This document shows, one piece after another, positions 36,052 through 44,393 of a stretch of 64,000 bases of DNA; position 1 is the stretch's first letter; each line of letters starts with the position of its first letter. The DNA comes from JAXLZZ01 sp046350675. GTDB lineage: Bacteria; Patescibacteriota; Saccharimonadia; Saccharimonadales; UBA4665. The position numbers and the translations under genes are program-made. Location of the stretch: assembly GCA_046350675.1 (NCBI GenBank), contig JAXLZZ010000004.1:124001-188000 (forward strand), in the 5' to 3' direction. The notes below the pieces were generated by a model. It was not told where the DNA came from, ran no database searches, and saw nothing but the letters and a program-made list of their open reading frames with translations.

Positions 36052-36125
36052 TGTCATTCCGACTGAAGCGGAGGAATCTCGTAAAAACTTACACGAGACC
36101 TCTCGACTGACGCTCGAGGTGACAG
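36052..36125. repeat. REP-like palindromic pair
   Basis: Two inverted copies of a palindromic motif: TGTCATTCCGACTGAAGC at the left edge and CTCGAGGTGACAGG at the right edge. They face each other around a short AT-rich spacer. Related copies occur at 46251 and 53899. Confidence 0.75.
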
Positions 36126-36148
36126 GCAAGGAGCTAGGAGCTTGAACT

Positions 36149-36301
36149 ATGAAAAAGGATTCCAACACCTCAACAATTAACACAAACGAAATCGAAATAA
36201 CCTCAATCTATCTCAGCAAGGATGGCGACCAAATCCGCTTCCAAAGCATCCCACGCAACCTGATGTACAAAGGCCGCAAGTATGTACTGGCTGAGGCGTA
36301 G
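36149..36301 (+). CDS. Small protein (50 aa) of the polymerase cassette
   Basis: ATG 36149 is preceded by AGGAGC at a good distance, and the frame is open for 50 codons. The protein ends in RNLMYKGRKYVLAEA and has a charged core (YLSKDGDQIRFQSIPRN). I know no named family. Its position, with good ribosome sites on it and the next small ORF, suggests a real gene linked to the Y-family polymerase downstream. Confidence 0.6.
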   Translation: MKKDSNTSTINTNEIEITSIYLSKDGDQIRFQSIPRNLMYKGRKYVLAEA

Positions 36302-36308
36302 AGCTATA

Positions 36309-36420
36309 CCGTTTACCATTCGCCGCTTACTGTTCACCGTACATTATCCATTTACCCCGGACCGTGCCGGTGAACGGATCACGGTGAACGCAAAGAAAAT
36401 GGCAAAAGGAGAATAGATAA
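36309..36420. repeat. Heptad-periodic inverted repeat, copy B
   Basis: The left arm (36309-36355) has 7-base units such as CCGTTTA, CCATTCG and CCGCTTA. The right arm (36369-36420) has GGTGAAC, GGATCAC and GGTGAAC. The core is the near-exact reverse complement of copy A (34491-34605). It separates the 50-aa gene from the rest of the polymerase cassette. Confidence 0.75.
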
Positions 36421-36445
36421 TGAGAATTTCAAAGGAGAATGATCT

Positions 36446-36574
36446 ATGGACGCAAATATTCAAAATATGGCCGGAAGCGATGGAGTATCAATCCATACCG
36501 GTGTTCCGCTCAGAAATAACCACAAGGGACTCTCAAGCCCATGGACCCAACAATACAGATTAATCAGCGAGTGA
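36446..36574 (+). CDS. Small ORF (42 aa) overlapping the next gene
   Basis: ATG 36446 follows AAGGAG at 8-base spacing and the frame runs 42 codons to TGA at 36572. The product (MDANIQNMAGSDGVSIHTGV and on) has no known motif. It overlaps the next gene by 34 bases in another frame, so it may mainly couple translation into it. Confidence 0.4.
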   Translation: MDANIQNMAGSDGVSIHTGVPLRNNHKGLSSPWTQQYRLISE

Positions 36575-36813
36575 GCGTTATTACCGTGTTCAAAGAGCGT
36601 GGCGAGCAACCAGAACTATGCGTGCCCGTAAAAATGAAATACAAGGGCAAAGAAATTGACCTGCATGAACTAGCGCTGAGACATCCTACGGTCGCAGGGA
36701 AGCGCATGCTACATGTTTTCCATGTAAGTGATGGTGCGAACGGATACCGGCTTGAGTTTGACGCCGAGGCACTTACCTGGACGCTAGTCTCCATGATTCC
36801 GGAGCTACCGTGA
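36541..36813 (+). CDS. Small protein (90 aa) coupled to Y-family polymerase
   Basis: This 90-residue charged protein (KMKYKGKEIDLHELALRH, VFHVSDGANGYRLEFD) has no named family that I know. Its TGA overlaps the GTG start of the polymerase, so the two are translated together; an accessory subunit of the polymerase is plausible. The start at 36541 is the first in-frame ATG; an internal ATG would give a 59-residue protein. Confidence 0.65.
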   Translation: MDPTIQINQRVSVITVFKERGEQPELCVPVKMKYKGKEIDLHELALRHPTVAGKRMLHVFHVSDGANGYRLEFDAEALTWTLVSMIPELP

Positions 36814-38069
36814 GGCAAAGGTACGGGCTTAACGCCGAACCGCCACGCATGATGCATCTCGACCTCAATAGCGCCTTTGCCTCAGCCGAGCAGCAGGCGT
36901 GGCCAGCACTACGTAACCGCCCCATGGGTGTAACTAACCGCTTATCACCTGAATGTTGCGTGATAGCGGCGTCTTATGAAGCAAAAGCGTTAGGAATAAA
37001 AGTCGGCGTAAGACGAAGTGAAGCGATGGCCCTATGCCCGGAATTTATCATGCTCGAAACCGACCCCTCAAAGTACACCTACATGTATACAAATCTGCTG
37101 CGCATCATGAAACAATACTCACCAAACGTTAAGATGAAGAGCATCGACGAGGGAGTGATTGATTTTCATGGAGTAGCCGGTATCGACACTTCCCAGATGA
37201 TTAAGATCGGCTTGCGCATCAAAGAACAGATGAAGCGAGAAGTAGGGCAGTGGATGCGCATTAATGTCGGAATCGGTACTAACCGATTCTTGGCCAAAAT
37301 GGCGGCCGGCTTACATAAACCAGACGGGCTAGATGTGGTTGATCATCGCAATGTAGTTGCTATGTACCGCAATCTTGAGCTCGAAGACTTAACAGGAATT
37401 GCAGATGCGTACGGCGCACGCTTACGCGCTCACAATATATTCACTCCTCTGCAATTTTTAGAAGCAGACGGTGACTTACTCCGCCGCCGAGTGTTCAAGA
37501 GTATCCACGGCCTTCACTGGCAGCAGCGACTTCGAGGCTTCGAAGTTGACGCCTACGAAACCAGTCTGGGTATGGTCGGGAGGCAATGGATGGTCAAAAA
37601 CCCGAGCAACGACGACACCTACTTGCGATCCTGCTTGCATTACCTTACAGAAACAGTCAGCATGAAGCTGCGCTACCGCAATGTCGAAGCACGCGGCGTA
37701 TGTGTATGGCTAAGATTTTCAAGAGGTGGAGGTTGGTCAGATAAAAAAATGTATCGCACGACTTTTTATACCAACCAAGACATATGGGAGCGGGTAGCGA
37801 GCATATTCGATAAACGACCGAAGCATATGATACTGAGCTGTCTAGGCATATATCTGTACGAACTCACGCCGTCTACTCGAAGTCAGTTGAGCATGTTCGA
37901 AGATGTTGCAAAAGCCGATTTTCTAACCCATGCCATAGATGAAATTAATGATTTTTACGGCAGTTTTACCGTCTTTTCTGCTGACACTTTAGTTGGCACG
38001 CAAAACGTAAAGCAAAAAATTCCTTTTGGCGGCACGGAATACTTCGAATTATTACTCAAACGAGCTTAG
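36810..38069 (+). CDS. Y-family DNA polymerase (DinB/UmuC-like)
   Basis: The 419-residue translesion polymerase has palm motifs HLDLNSAFASAEQ and the catalytic KSIDEGVIDF, then NVGIGTNRFLAKMAA. A beta-clamp-binding peptide (QLSMF) is near the C-terminus. The GTG start is embedded in the preceding stop with GGAG upstream. Length is close to UmuC (about 420) and longer than DinB (about 350). It likely provides damage-tolerant or mutagenic synthesis. No LexA box is convincing in the leader. Confidence 0.9.
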   Translation: MRQRYGLNAEPPRMMHLDLNSAFASAEQQAWPALRNRPMGVTNRLSPECCVIAASYEAKALGIKVGVRRSEAMALCPEFIMLETDPSKYTYMYTNLLRIMKQYSPNVKMKSIDEGVIDFHGVAGIDTSQMIKIGLRIKEQMKREVGQWMRINVGIGTNRFLAKMAAGLHKPDGLDVVDHRNVVAMYRNLELEDLTGIADAYGARLRAHNIFTPLQFLEADGDLLRRRVFKSIHGLHWQQRLRGFEVDAYETSLGMVGRQWMVKNPSNDDTYLRSCLHYLTETVSMKLRYRNVEARGVCVWLRFSRGGGWSDKKMYRTTFYTNQDIWERVASIFDKRPKHMILSCLGIYLYELTPSTRSQLSMFEDVAKADFLTHAIDEINDFYGSFTVFSADTLVGTQNVKQKIPFGGTEYFELLLKRA

Positions 38070-38083
38070 GTATACTAAAGACA

Positions 38084-38512
38084 GTGAAAATTCACATTAT
38101 TACCATCGGCCAGCCAAAACTCACCTATGCCAAAGAGGGCTGGGAAGAGTACTTTGGGCGCCTCAAACATTATCACCAGCTGCGCGTCACTCACATAGCT
38201 GATAAACACAACGACGCGGCACACATTCTCGATGCAGCAGGGAATAGCTATAAGGTTGCGTTAGAGATAGATGGCAAGCAGATGACCAGTCCAGAGCTGT
38301 CTCACTGGCTTGATGCGCGGGCACTTGATGGCAGGGAAGTGAGCTGTATTATCGGTGGCCCCGATGGACTACCAACAGAGGTAAGAACCCAGGTTGATTT
38401 CCAGTGGAGTTTGGGCAAACATACCATGCCACACGATTTGGCCATGGTTTCGCTTCTGGAAGCACTGTACCGGGCCAGCACCATATCTGCCGGTCAGCCC
38501 TATCATCGGTAG
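38084..38512 (+). CDS. rlmH: 23S rRNA (pseudouridine1915-N3)-methyltransferase RlmH
   Basis: The 142-residue SPOUT methyltransferase has the knot region CIIGGPDGL and the diagnostic C-terminus ending QPYHR. It methylates the pseudouridine at position 1915 of 23S rRNA. It starts with GTG, 7 bases after TATACT (38071-38076). Confidence 0.95.
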   Translation: MKIHIITIGQPKLTYAKEGWEEYFGRLKHYHQLRVTHIADKHNDAAHILDAAGNSYKVALEIDGKQMTSPELSHWLDARALDGREVSCIIGGPDGLPTEVRTQVDFQWSLGKHTMPHDLAMVSLLEALYRASTISAGQPYHR

Positions 38513-38575
38513 CGCTTATGCTCGCATTGGGGTAAAAATTGGTATATATTCAGACTAATTTTATTGAGTATCGTA

Positions 38576-39121
38576 ATGAGTTCTATCAGCCCAAAAGAAC
38601 GGCACGCAATCAGCGAAGCAAAGAATGCACTACGCGAACGTGAAGCAGAAGATGATATCCGGGGCTTTTTACGTGATCTGGCGTTTGCATATTTTAGGGC
38701 TGGCGACACAGAGCCTATCACTGAGTATGTTCACCAGCCGTCTGGCGAAAATGAGCTAAAAGGGTTTGTAAAATCGGTACGCCATGCCGCGCGCATTGCG
38801 CTTGAAGATCCCTTGCAAAAAAGTGTTTACATATCTCACGTAGCGACCAGCGAATGGCAGCCTCGACTGCCAACCCTCGAAGAGCTGCAGCAGCCACACC
38901 GTTTACGTAGCGATGAGACCTTGCTACCCGACAGTGAAAGTCTGTTGTTAAAGTTCGGCCATTGGGCCAGATCTCAGTTTACTATTCTTAGCAATGATGC
39001 CGCCGAAAGAGTATCTGACCCTCATAGCGTGGCCAATAGCATGTTGCTACTCCCTGATGATCCTGTATATATTAAGGATTTCGACCTTAGTAGTCCTCGG
39101 GTGCCTCGACGTAATTCTTGA
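38576..39121 (+). CDS. Unknown soluble protein
   Basis: I do not recognise this 181-residue hydrophilic, mostly helical protein (ISEAKNALREREAEDDIRGF). It has no Cys or membrane helix. ATG 38576 is preferred over an in-frame TTG 12 bases upstream. Its 3' end overlaps the convergent gene by 35 bases. Confidence 0.65.
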   Translation: MSSISPKERHAISEAKNALREREAEDDIRGFLRDLAFAYFRAGDTEPITEYVHQPSGENELKGFVKSVRHAARIALEDPLQKSVYISHVATSEWQPRLPTLEELQQPHRLRSDETLLPDSESLLLKFGHWARSQFTILSNDAAERVSDPHSVANSMLLLPDDPVYIKDFDLSSPRVPRRNS

Positions 39122-39506
39122 GGGCAATGTGTAGTTGAATTTCGCTTGCAAGCCGTCCAGCTTCAGAGCCAAGCCGGTAGCGTTTGGCGGCTTCGCTAAT
39201 GCGTGTTTCGCCCAGCTTTATTTCAAGCAAGTGATCGACAGCTTCTTCGGTAGTATATTCATCGCCATAGCAATCAAGCGCCTTCTCTAGATACTCAAGG
39301 TCGGAGACTCTTGCTACTGAATAAAGTTCCGAGTAGCTGCCATCCTTCCAGCGCTCAACTCTTTGATCGTATTTACTCACGGCATCTTCACCCTGGGTAA
39401 GTCTGGTGTAGTCATTCTGCAGGCGAACAGCACTGCGCACTGCTGCAACCTCATCTGGGCCTTCTAGGCGCACGTCAATACTACTTGGTCCACTAATAAA
39501 ATCCAC
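39087..39506 (-). CDS. Unknown soluble protein
   Basis: I do not recognise this 139-residue, probably helical protein. The start is GTG at 39506 with AGGAAG upstream. A TATAAT lies further upstream on the minus strand, so this gene has a true leader with a ribosome site. Confidence 0.65.
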   Translation of the reverse strand: MDFISGPSSIDVRLEGPDEVAAVRSAVRLQNDYTRLTQGEDAVSKYDQRVERWKDGSYSELYSVARVSDLEYLEKALDCYGDEYTTEEAVDHLLEIKLGETRISEAAKRYRLGSEAGRLASEIQLHIALKNYVEAPEDY

Positions 39507-39648
39507 GTATTTCTTCCTGTTTAGGGTCTATCTTTTTATTATAGCACATTATGTCAAATAATTCAATGTTTACAAGCGACCTGCATCTGTAAATGTATAC
39601 CGCTTATACTTGCTTTTTCTAAACAAGAAGAGGAAAATAGCTTTCGGT

Positions 39649-40287
39649 ATGAATGAAATTGAGGCAGAACCTATTGGTGGTGATCCTATAGCTCTTGAAA
39701 CGGAGAAGAGTACATTTACTTCTGCACACCTGCATTTAGCACAAGATGATGTCAGGACATTGCTGACACCAATTGACGAGGTAAAAGGCATAAACCTCGC
39801 AGAAAGAGATCATGAACGCCTCGTAAGTCGTATATATCGTGACGTGGAGGCTACTAACTCGGCAGCAGCTATCACATGGATCATTGATCAAGCCGCAATC
39901 ATCTCGAGAGCCGAAGAACAACAAGAAGAATCGAATAAGCAAGCTGCGCAGCTTATCGATTTATTAGCTGCTATGCCCGAAACTATCCCAGCCGACACTC
40001 GTTCTACAGCCTGGGAGCACCTGCTGTCTAAAGATTTAAGCGAAGAGGACGTGCTGCTAGCAGAAGAAAGCCTACGAGTAGTGCACGAAGAGGACGACAC
40101 TATGCGCGAACCAGCTAAGAAGTTGTTCCACAGAACATTCGATATTTTTGTTAAAGCACACAATCTAGATGAAGAAAAAGACACGCTAAAACGTGAATTT
40201 ATGCGAAACGTGGTCCGTGATGCCATTCTCCCAACAAGTACGCAAACTGAGCAAGTAGACGCAATCCAAAACGTTCGCACCATTTAA
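39649..40287 (+). CDS. Unknown acidic helical protein
   Basis: This 212-residue protein is strongly acidic and predicted helical (EEDVLLAEESLRVVHEEDDT), with no recognised domain. TATACT at 39605-39610 places transcription start near 39617, so ATG 39649 is the first usable start; the ribosome site is weak. A tRNA-Glu on the other strand follows closely. Confidence 0.65.
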   Translation: MNEIEAEPIGGDPIALETEKSTFTSAHLHLAQDDVRTLLTPIDEVKGINLAERDHERLVSRIYRDVEATNSAAAITWIIDQAAIISRAEEQQEESNKQAAQLIDLLAAMPETIPADTRSTAWEHLLSKDLSEEDVLLAEESLRVVHEEDDTMREPAKKLFHRTFDIFVKAHNLDEEKDTLKREFMRNVVRDAILPTSTQTEQVDAIQNVRTI

Positions 40288-40334
40288 TTTGTGCGGGCAT
40301 CAAAAAGACCCATCGACTGAGGATGAGTCTCTTA

Positions 40335-40409
40335 TGGTGACCCCACGGAGAATCGAACTCCGATTGCCAGATTGAGAATCTGATGTCCTAACCGTTAGAC
40401 GATGGGGCC
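40335..40409 (-). tRNA. tRNA-Glu (anticodon CUC)
   Basis: This is a 75-nt cloverleaf with encoded CCA (40335-40337). Acceptor GGCCCCA/TGGGGTC (one G-U pair), anticodon stem TCAGA/TCTGG with loop TTCTCAA (anticodon CTC), T arm CGGAG-TTCGATT-CTCCG. It reads GAG. Confidence 0.95.
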
Positions 40410-40559
40410 AGAACATGCCAGTGGCATGTGATGTTGGAACAAGCGAAGCGTCTCCAGTGAAACTAGAGTTCGCTGCCATAAATAACAGAGATAAGAGTAC
40501 CACATCTGTTGGACTTCGTCCATATTGCGCAATACCGCATCCACACAGTAGGATAGGGT

Positions 40560-42095
40560 ATGGAATCGAACGAGACACTCTTGATCCTGGATTATGGATC
40601 GCAATACACACAACTCATCGCCCGAAAGGCCCGCGAGCTCGGCGTCTACAGTGTGATCGTGCCGTATAGCACTTCGTTTGCCGATATTCAGAAGTACCAG
40701 CCAAAAGCGATTATATTATCGGGTGGCCCGAACTCTGTATATGCCAAAGACGCGCCTAAACTCGACAAGAAGGTGTTGGAACTTGGAGTACCGGTACTTG
40801 GTATCTGCTATGGGCTGCAGCTTATCGCATTAAACTTGAACGGTAAGGTAGAAGCAGCGGATAAGCGCGAATACGGCATCGCCACTTTGAGCCGGAAGAC
40901 CAACAGCACATTGCTGCCAAAGACAACAGACAAAAGTAAGATCTGGATGAGCCACGGCGACCACGTAACACAGGCTCCTGCAGGCTTCAGCGTCACGGCC
41001 ACAAGTGGTGATATTATTACTGCCATCGAAAACCCACAAAAACAGTTTTACGGATTGCAATTCCATCCTGAAGTTACCCACTCAGAAAAGGGCACACAGA
41101 TTCTTGAACAGTTTCTGGTCAACATTGCTGGCTTCTCTCGCGATTGGACAGCTCAATCATTTATCGACACTGAGCTAATACGCATTAAGGAATTGGTGGG
41201 CAACAAAAAGGTGATTTGTGCACTGTCCGGCGGCGTTGACTCGTCAGTAGCCGCTACATTGGTCCACAGAGCAATCGGCGACCAGCAAACCTGTATCTTT
41301 GTAGACACGGGTCTACTTCGAAAAGATGAGTATGAAGACGTCTTGGCAATCTACGAACACGTCGGGCTCAATCTCACACCGGTGCGAGCAGGTGAGCGAT
41401 TCCTCGGCAAGCTCAAAGGTGTTATCGACCCAGAAAAGAAGCGCAAGATTATTGGTAATGAGTTCATAAACATCTTCGAAGAAGAATCAAAGAAAGTCGG
41501 TGACGCAGATTTTCTGGTGCAAGGAACGCTGTATCCCGACGTTATCGAATCCGTATCAGTAAATGGGCCTTCTGTGACTATCAAATCCCATCACAATGTA
41601 GGGGGGTTGCCAGAGAAAATGAAACTCAAGCTTCTAGAGCCGCTCCGGGAACTGTTTAAAGATGAAGTGCGGGTAATTGGCAAGGAGTTAGGGCTATCGA
41701 CGAAAGTTACGCAGCGCCAACCATTCCCAGGACCAGGGCTTGCCGTTCGAATTGTTGGCGAGGTTACGCCGGAGGCCACGGCGATCTTGCAGCAAGCTGA
41801 TGCAGTGGTACGCGAAGAAATCGAACACGCCAACGCACAGACAGATTTGTGGCAATACTTCGCAGTGCTACTGCCGGTGAAATCGGTGGGCGTCATGGGC
41901 GACAGTCGTACCTACGAACAAGTTATCGCCGTGCGGGCGGTGCAATCTACCGACGGCATGACAGCAAATTACGCAGAGCTTTCACATGATGTGCTGAGCA
42001 ACATATCTAGCCGTGTCATCAATGAAATCAAAGGTGTAAATCGCGTCGTCTACGACATTACCTCCAAGCCCCCAGGCACAATCGAGTGGGAATAA
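40560..42095 (+). CDS. guaA: GMP synthase (glutamine-hydrolysing)
   Basis: The 511-residue enzyme has an N-terminal class I glutamine amidotransferase (nucleophile in GICYGLQ, His in FHPEVTHSEKG). An ATP pyrophosphatase domain (CALSGGVDSSVA) and the C-terminal dimerisation domain ending KPPGTIEWE follow. It converts XMP to GMP. The start follows an AGGATAGGG stretch that could act as ribosome site. Confidence 0.97.
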   Translation: MESNETLLILDYGSQYTQLIARKARELGVYSVIVPYSTSFADIQKYQPKAIILSGGPNSVYAKDAPKLDKKVLELGVPVLGICYGLQLIALNLNGKVEAADKREYGIATLSRKTNSTLLPKTTDKSKIWMSHGDHVTQAPAGFSVTATSGDIITAIENPQKQFYGLQFHPEVTHSEKGTQILEQFLVNIAGFSRDWTAQSFIDTELIRIKELVGNKKVICALSGGVDSSVAATLVHRAIGDQQTCIFVDTGLLRKDEYEDVLAIYEHVGLNLTPVRAGERFLGKLKGVIDPEKKRKIIGNEFINIFEEESKKVGDADFLVQGTLYPDVIESVSVNGPSVTIKSHHNVGGLPEKMKLKLLEPLRELFKDEVRVIGKELGLSTKVTQRQPFPGPGLAVRIVGEVTPEATAILQQADAVVREEIEHANAQTDLWQYFAVLLPVKSVGVMGDSRTYEQVIAVRAVQSTDGMTANYAELSHDVLSNISSRVINEIKGVNRVVYDITSKPPGTIEWE

Positions 42096-42165
42096 TTAAC
42101 ACGCTTATGGTAATAGACGGAGTGTCTATTATACTTGCAAGCAAAGACGTTATGGAGGGGACCAC

Positions 42166-42933
42166 ATGTCACATGAATTAGAAGTTATAACAAAGCCTCG
42201 GGTACTGCGAGCAGAGCTCGAGGCAATACGGCAAGGCGCCGAAACAGAAGTACTACTTACTGAGCTAGGCGGCGATATGCTGAAGCTTGCAGGGGTAGCG
42301 TTCCGTGATGTAGAAGGTGACGAGATTTATGCTCAACGCTTTGAGCGAGAGCCAGAGGGAAGAGGCGCTCATTTTGACATTTACAACGAACGTTTGTCAG
42401 AAGAGTACCCCTGGATCGCTCTATATAATCTTGAGGGCACCAACACCATAACTACAGCAAAGTTACCGGAAGATCTTGCGAATGATTACTTCGATGTGTA
42501 CCCGGAACCTACCGATGAAGCTAAAGTAGCACGCAGAACATTTAGCAAGCTAGCCCTGAAGCGCCCAGAAGTTGCAACGTCTACAGGCCAACTAGGGCCT
42601 AATATGGGACTCATACTTCCTCAGCACATCAACGGACCACACATCATCCACAATGTAGTGCCAAACAATGCAGAAAATCCAGGTAGCTTTGTAAAAATGG
42701 TGGTTCCTGCGAACCAAGAAGAAGCATCGCTTCTTGAAGAGAGCGACTACTTACCCCTTGAGGATTTCCTGCAGAAAGACCATATTCTTCACGCTTTTGG
42801 CCGGGAAGATTATAAGCCTGTAATTCCAGCAGGAACACCAAAAGTAAACTTCGGAAGAAGAGTTGTAAACGCTATCCGTAAACAACCACGTAACACTCAG
42901 GAAACTTATAGAAGTCCTTGTAACCTCGACTAA
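42166..42933 (+). CDS. Unknown soluble protein
   Basis: I do not recognise this 255-residue protein, which shows no membrane helix or catalytic motif. It has a strong ribosome site (GGAGGGG) 6 bases before the ATG and a TATACT about 35 bases upstream, so it has a normal leader, in contrast to many neighbours. Confidence 0.7.
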   Translation: MSHELEVITKPRVLRAELEAIRQGAETEVLLTELGGDMLKLAGVAFRDVEGDEIYAQRFEREPEGRGAHFDIYNERLSEEYPWIALYNLEGTNTITTAKLPEDLANDYFDVYPEPTDEAKVARRTFSKLALKRPEVATSTGQLGPNMGLILPQHINGPHIIHNVVPNNAENPGSFVKMVVPANQEEASLLEESDYLPLEDFLQKDHILHAFGREDYKPVIPAGTPKVNFGRRVVNAIRKQPRNTQETYRSPCNLD

Positions 42934-43069
42934 CACAACGCAGGCGAAAGCATAAGCATTGCATAATCTTCGGTGACGATAGATAATGGAAGCAGTAATT
43001 TATGCGCGCAAATTTCTTGATTAGCCGAAGCTGGTGGGATTGGCCAATTGTGTCAGGAAGGGTTTGCTG

Positions 43070-44326
43070 ATGTTTGGGCTTGGTAAATCTAAGAAAGGGG
43101 CAGCAAACACCCCGCAAACAACTATATCAGGCAAACTCGGCGACGAAGCCAAACGATTTGAAGTAATCTTCAACGCCATAGATGATGGCGTAATCCTGAT
43201 TGATAATCATCAAGTTATACGCCAAATGAATCCCGGCGCCTCCACGATCATCGGCTGGCCAGTCGATGAGGCCACGGGCATTAGCGTTTTAAGTGTTATG
43301 AAACTCATTAACGATAAAGCCGAGCCAATCGAAAAAGATGACAATCCTTTGGTGACGATTTATCGCCAACAGGAAGCAGTCCGAGACAACGACGTGATGA
43401 TCGCCACCAAAGATGGCAAACAAATGACGATTAGTCTTAGCCTGACACCCCTAGTGGACAACAACAAGAATGTTACGGCAGTCGTGGCAATCTTTCGTGA
43501 TGTAAGCAAGCTACGCGCCGAAGAAAAGCAGCGAGGTGATTTTATAAGCACAGCCAGCCACGAGATGCGCACACCAGTTGCGGCAATCGAAGGCTATCTC
43601 GCCTTGGCGCTCAACGAAAAGGTCGCAACCATCGATGACAGAGCCCGGGGGTATCTCGAAAAAGCGCACGAATCAACCCAGCACCTGGGGCAGCTTTTCC
43701 AAGATCTACTCACCAGCTCAAAGGCTGAAGACGGGCGCCTCACCAGCCACCCAACAGTCGTGGAGATGGGTGAATTCCTCGAAAAAGTCAGCGAAGACTT
43801 GCGTTTTTCGGCCGAGAAAAAAGGTCTTATTATGGAATTTAGAGTGGGCACCAGCAGTACCGGCACGATTGACGCTAGTAAAGCACAAGGCAGTACCCGC
43901 ACTGTCCGACCGCTATATTACGTGTATGTTGATGCCGATCGGCTTCGAGAGGTCGTCACCAACTTGTTTGATAATGCGGTCAAGTATACGCCCGACGGTA
44001 AGGTCACTTTGGGTATCAACGGCGACGCCAATGTAGTGCAGTGTTATGTGAGAGATACCGGTCCAGGCATCCCAGCAGCTGATGTGCCGCACCTATTCCA
44101 AAAGTTCTATCGAGTCGATAACTCCGCCACGCGCACAATTGGTGGCACCGGTCTTGGCCTCTTTATCTGCCGTAAAATTATCGAGTTATACAATGGGCGC
44201 ATCTGGGTTGAGAGTGAACTAGGCAAAGGAAGTAGCTTTTATATAAACCTGCCACGTCTCAGCGAACAGAAAGCTGCGCAGCTCAAATTAAGCACCACAG
44301 TGACACCAGATGAAAAACCAAGCTAA
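43070..44326 (+). CDS. Soluble PAS-domain histidine kinase
   Basis: The 418-residue kinase has no membrane helix. A PAS domain (about 25-150; IFNAIDDGVILIDNHQ) is followed by HisKA with His164 (TASHEMRTPV) and HATPase_c with NLFDNAVKYT, RDTGPGIP and GGTGLGLFICRK. AGGAAGGG lies upstream of ATG 43070, which sets the start. It pairs with the response regulator 67 bases downstream. Confidence 0.93.
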   Translation: MFGLGKSKKGAANTPQTTISGKLGDEAKRFEVIFNAIDDGVILIDNHQVIRQMNPGASTIIGWPVDEATGISVLSVMKLINDKAEPIEKDDNPLVTIYRQQEAVRDNDVMIATKDGKQMTISLSLTPLVDNNKNVTAVVAIFRDVSKLRAEEKQRGDFISTASHEMRTPVAAIEGYLALALNEKVATIDDRARGYLEKAHESTQHLGQLFQDLLTSSKAEDGRLTSHPTVVEMGEFLEKVSEDLRFSAEKKGLIMEFRVGTSSTGTIDASKAQGSTRTVRPLYYVYVDADRLREVVTNLFDNAVKYTPDGKVTLGINGDANVVQCYVRDTGPGIPAADVPHLFQKFYRVDNSATRTIGGTGLGLFICRKIIELYNGRIWVESELGKGSSFYINLPRLSEQKAAQLKLSTTVTPDEKPS

Positions 44327-44393
44327 ACAACAGAGTGGCAGCGTGATACAATACATCCAGATGTAAGCATAAGCTAAAACAGGGGCACCATTT

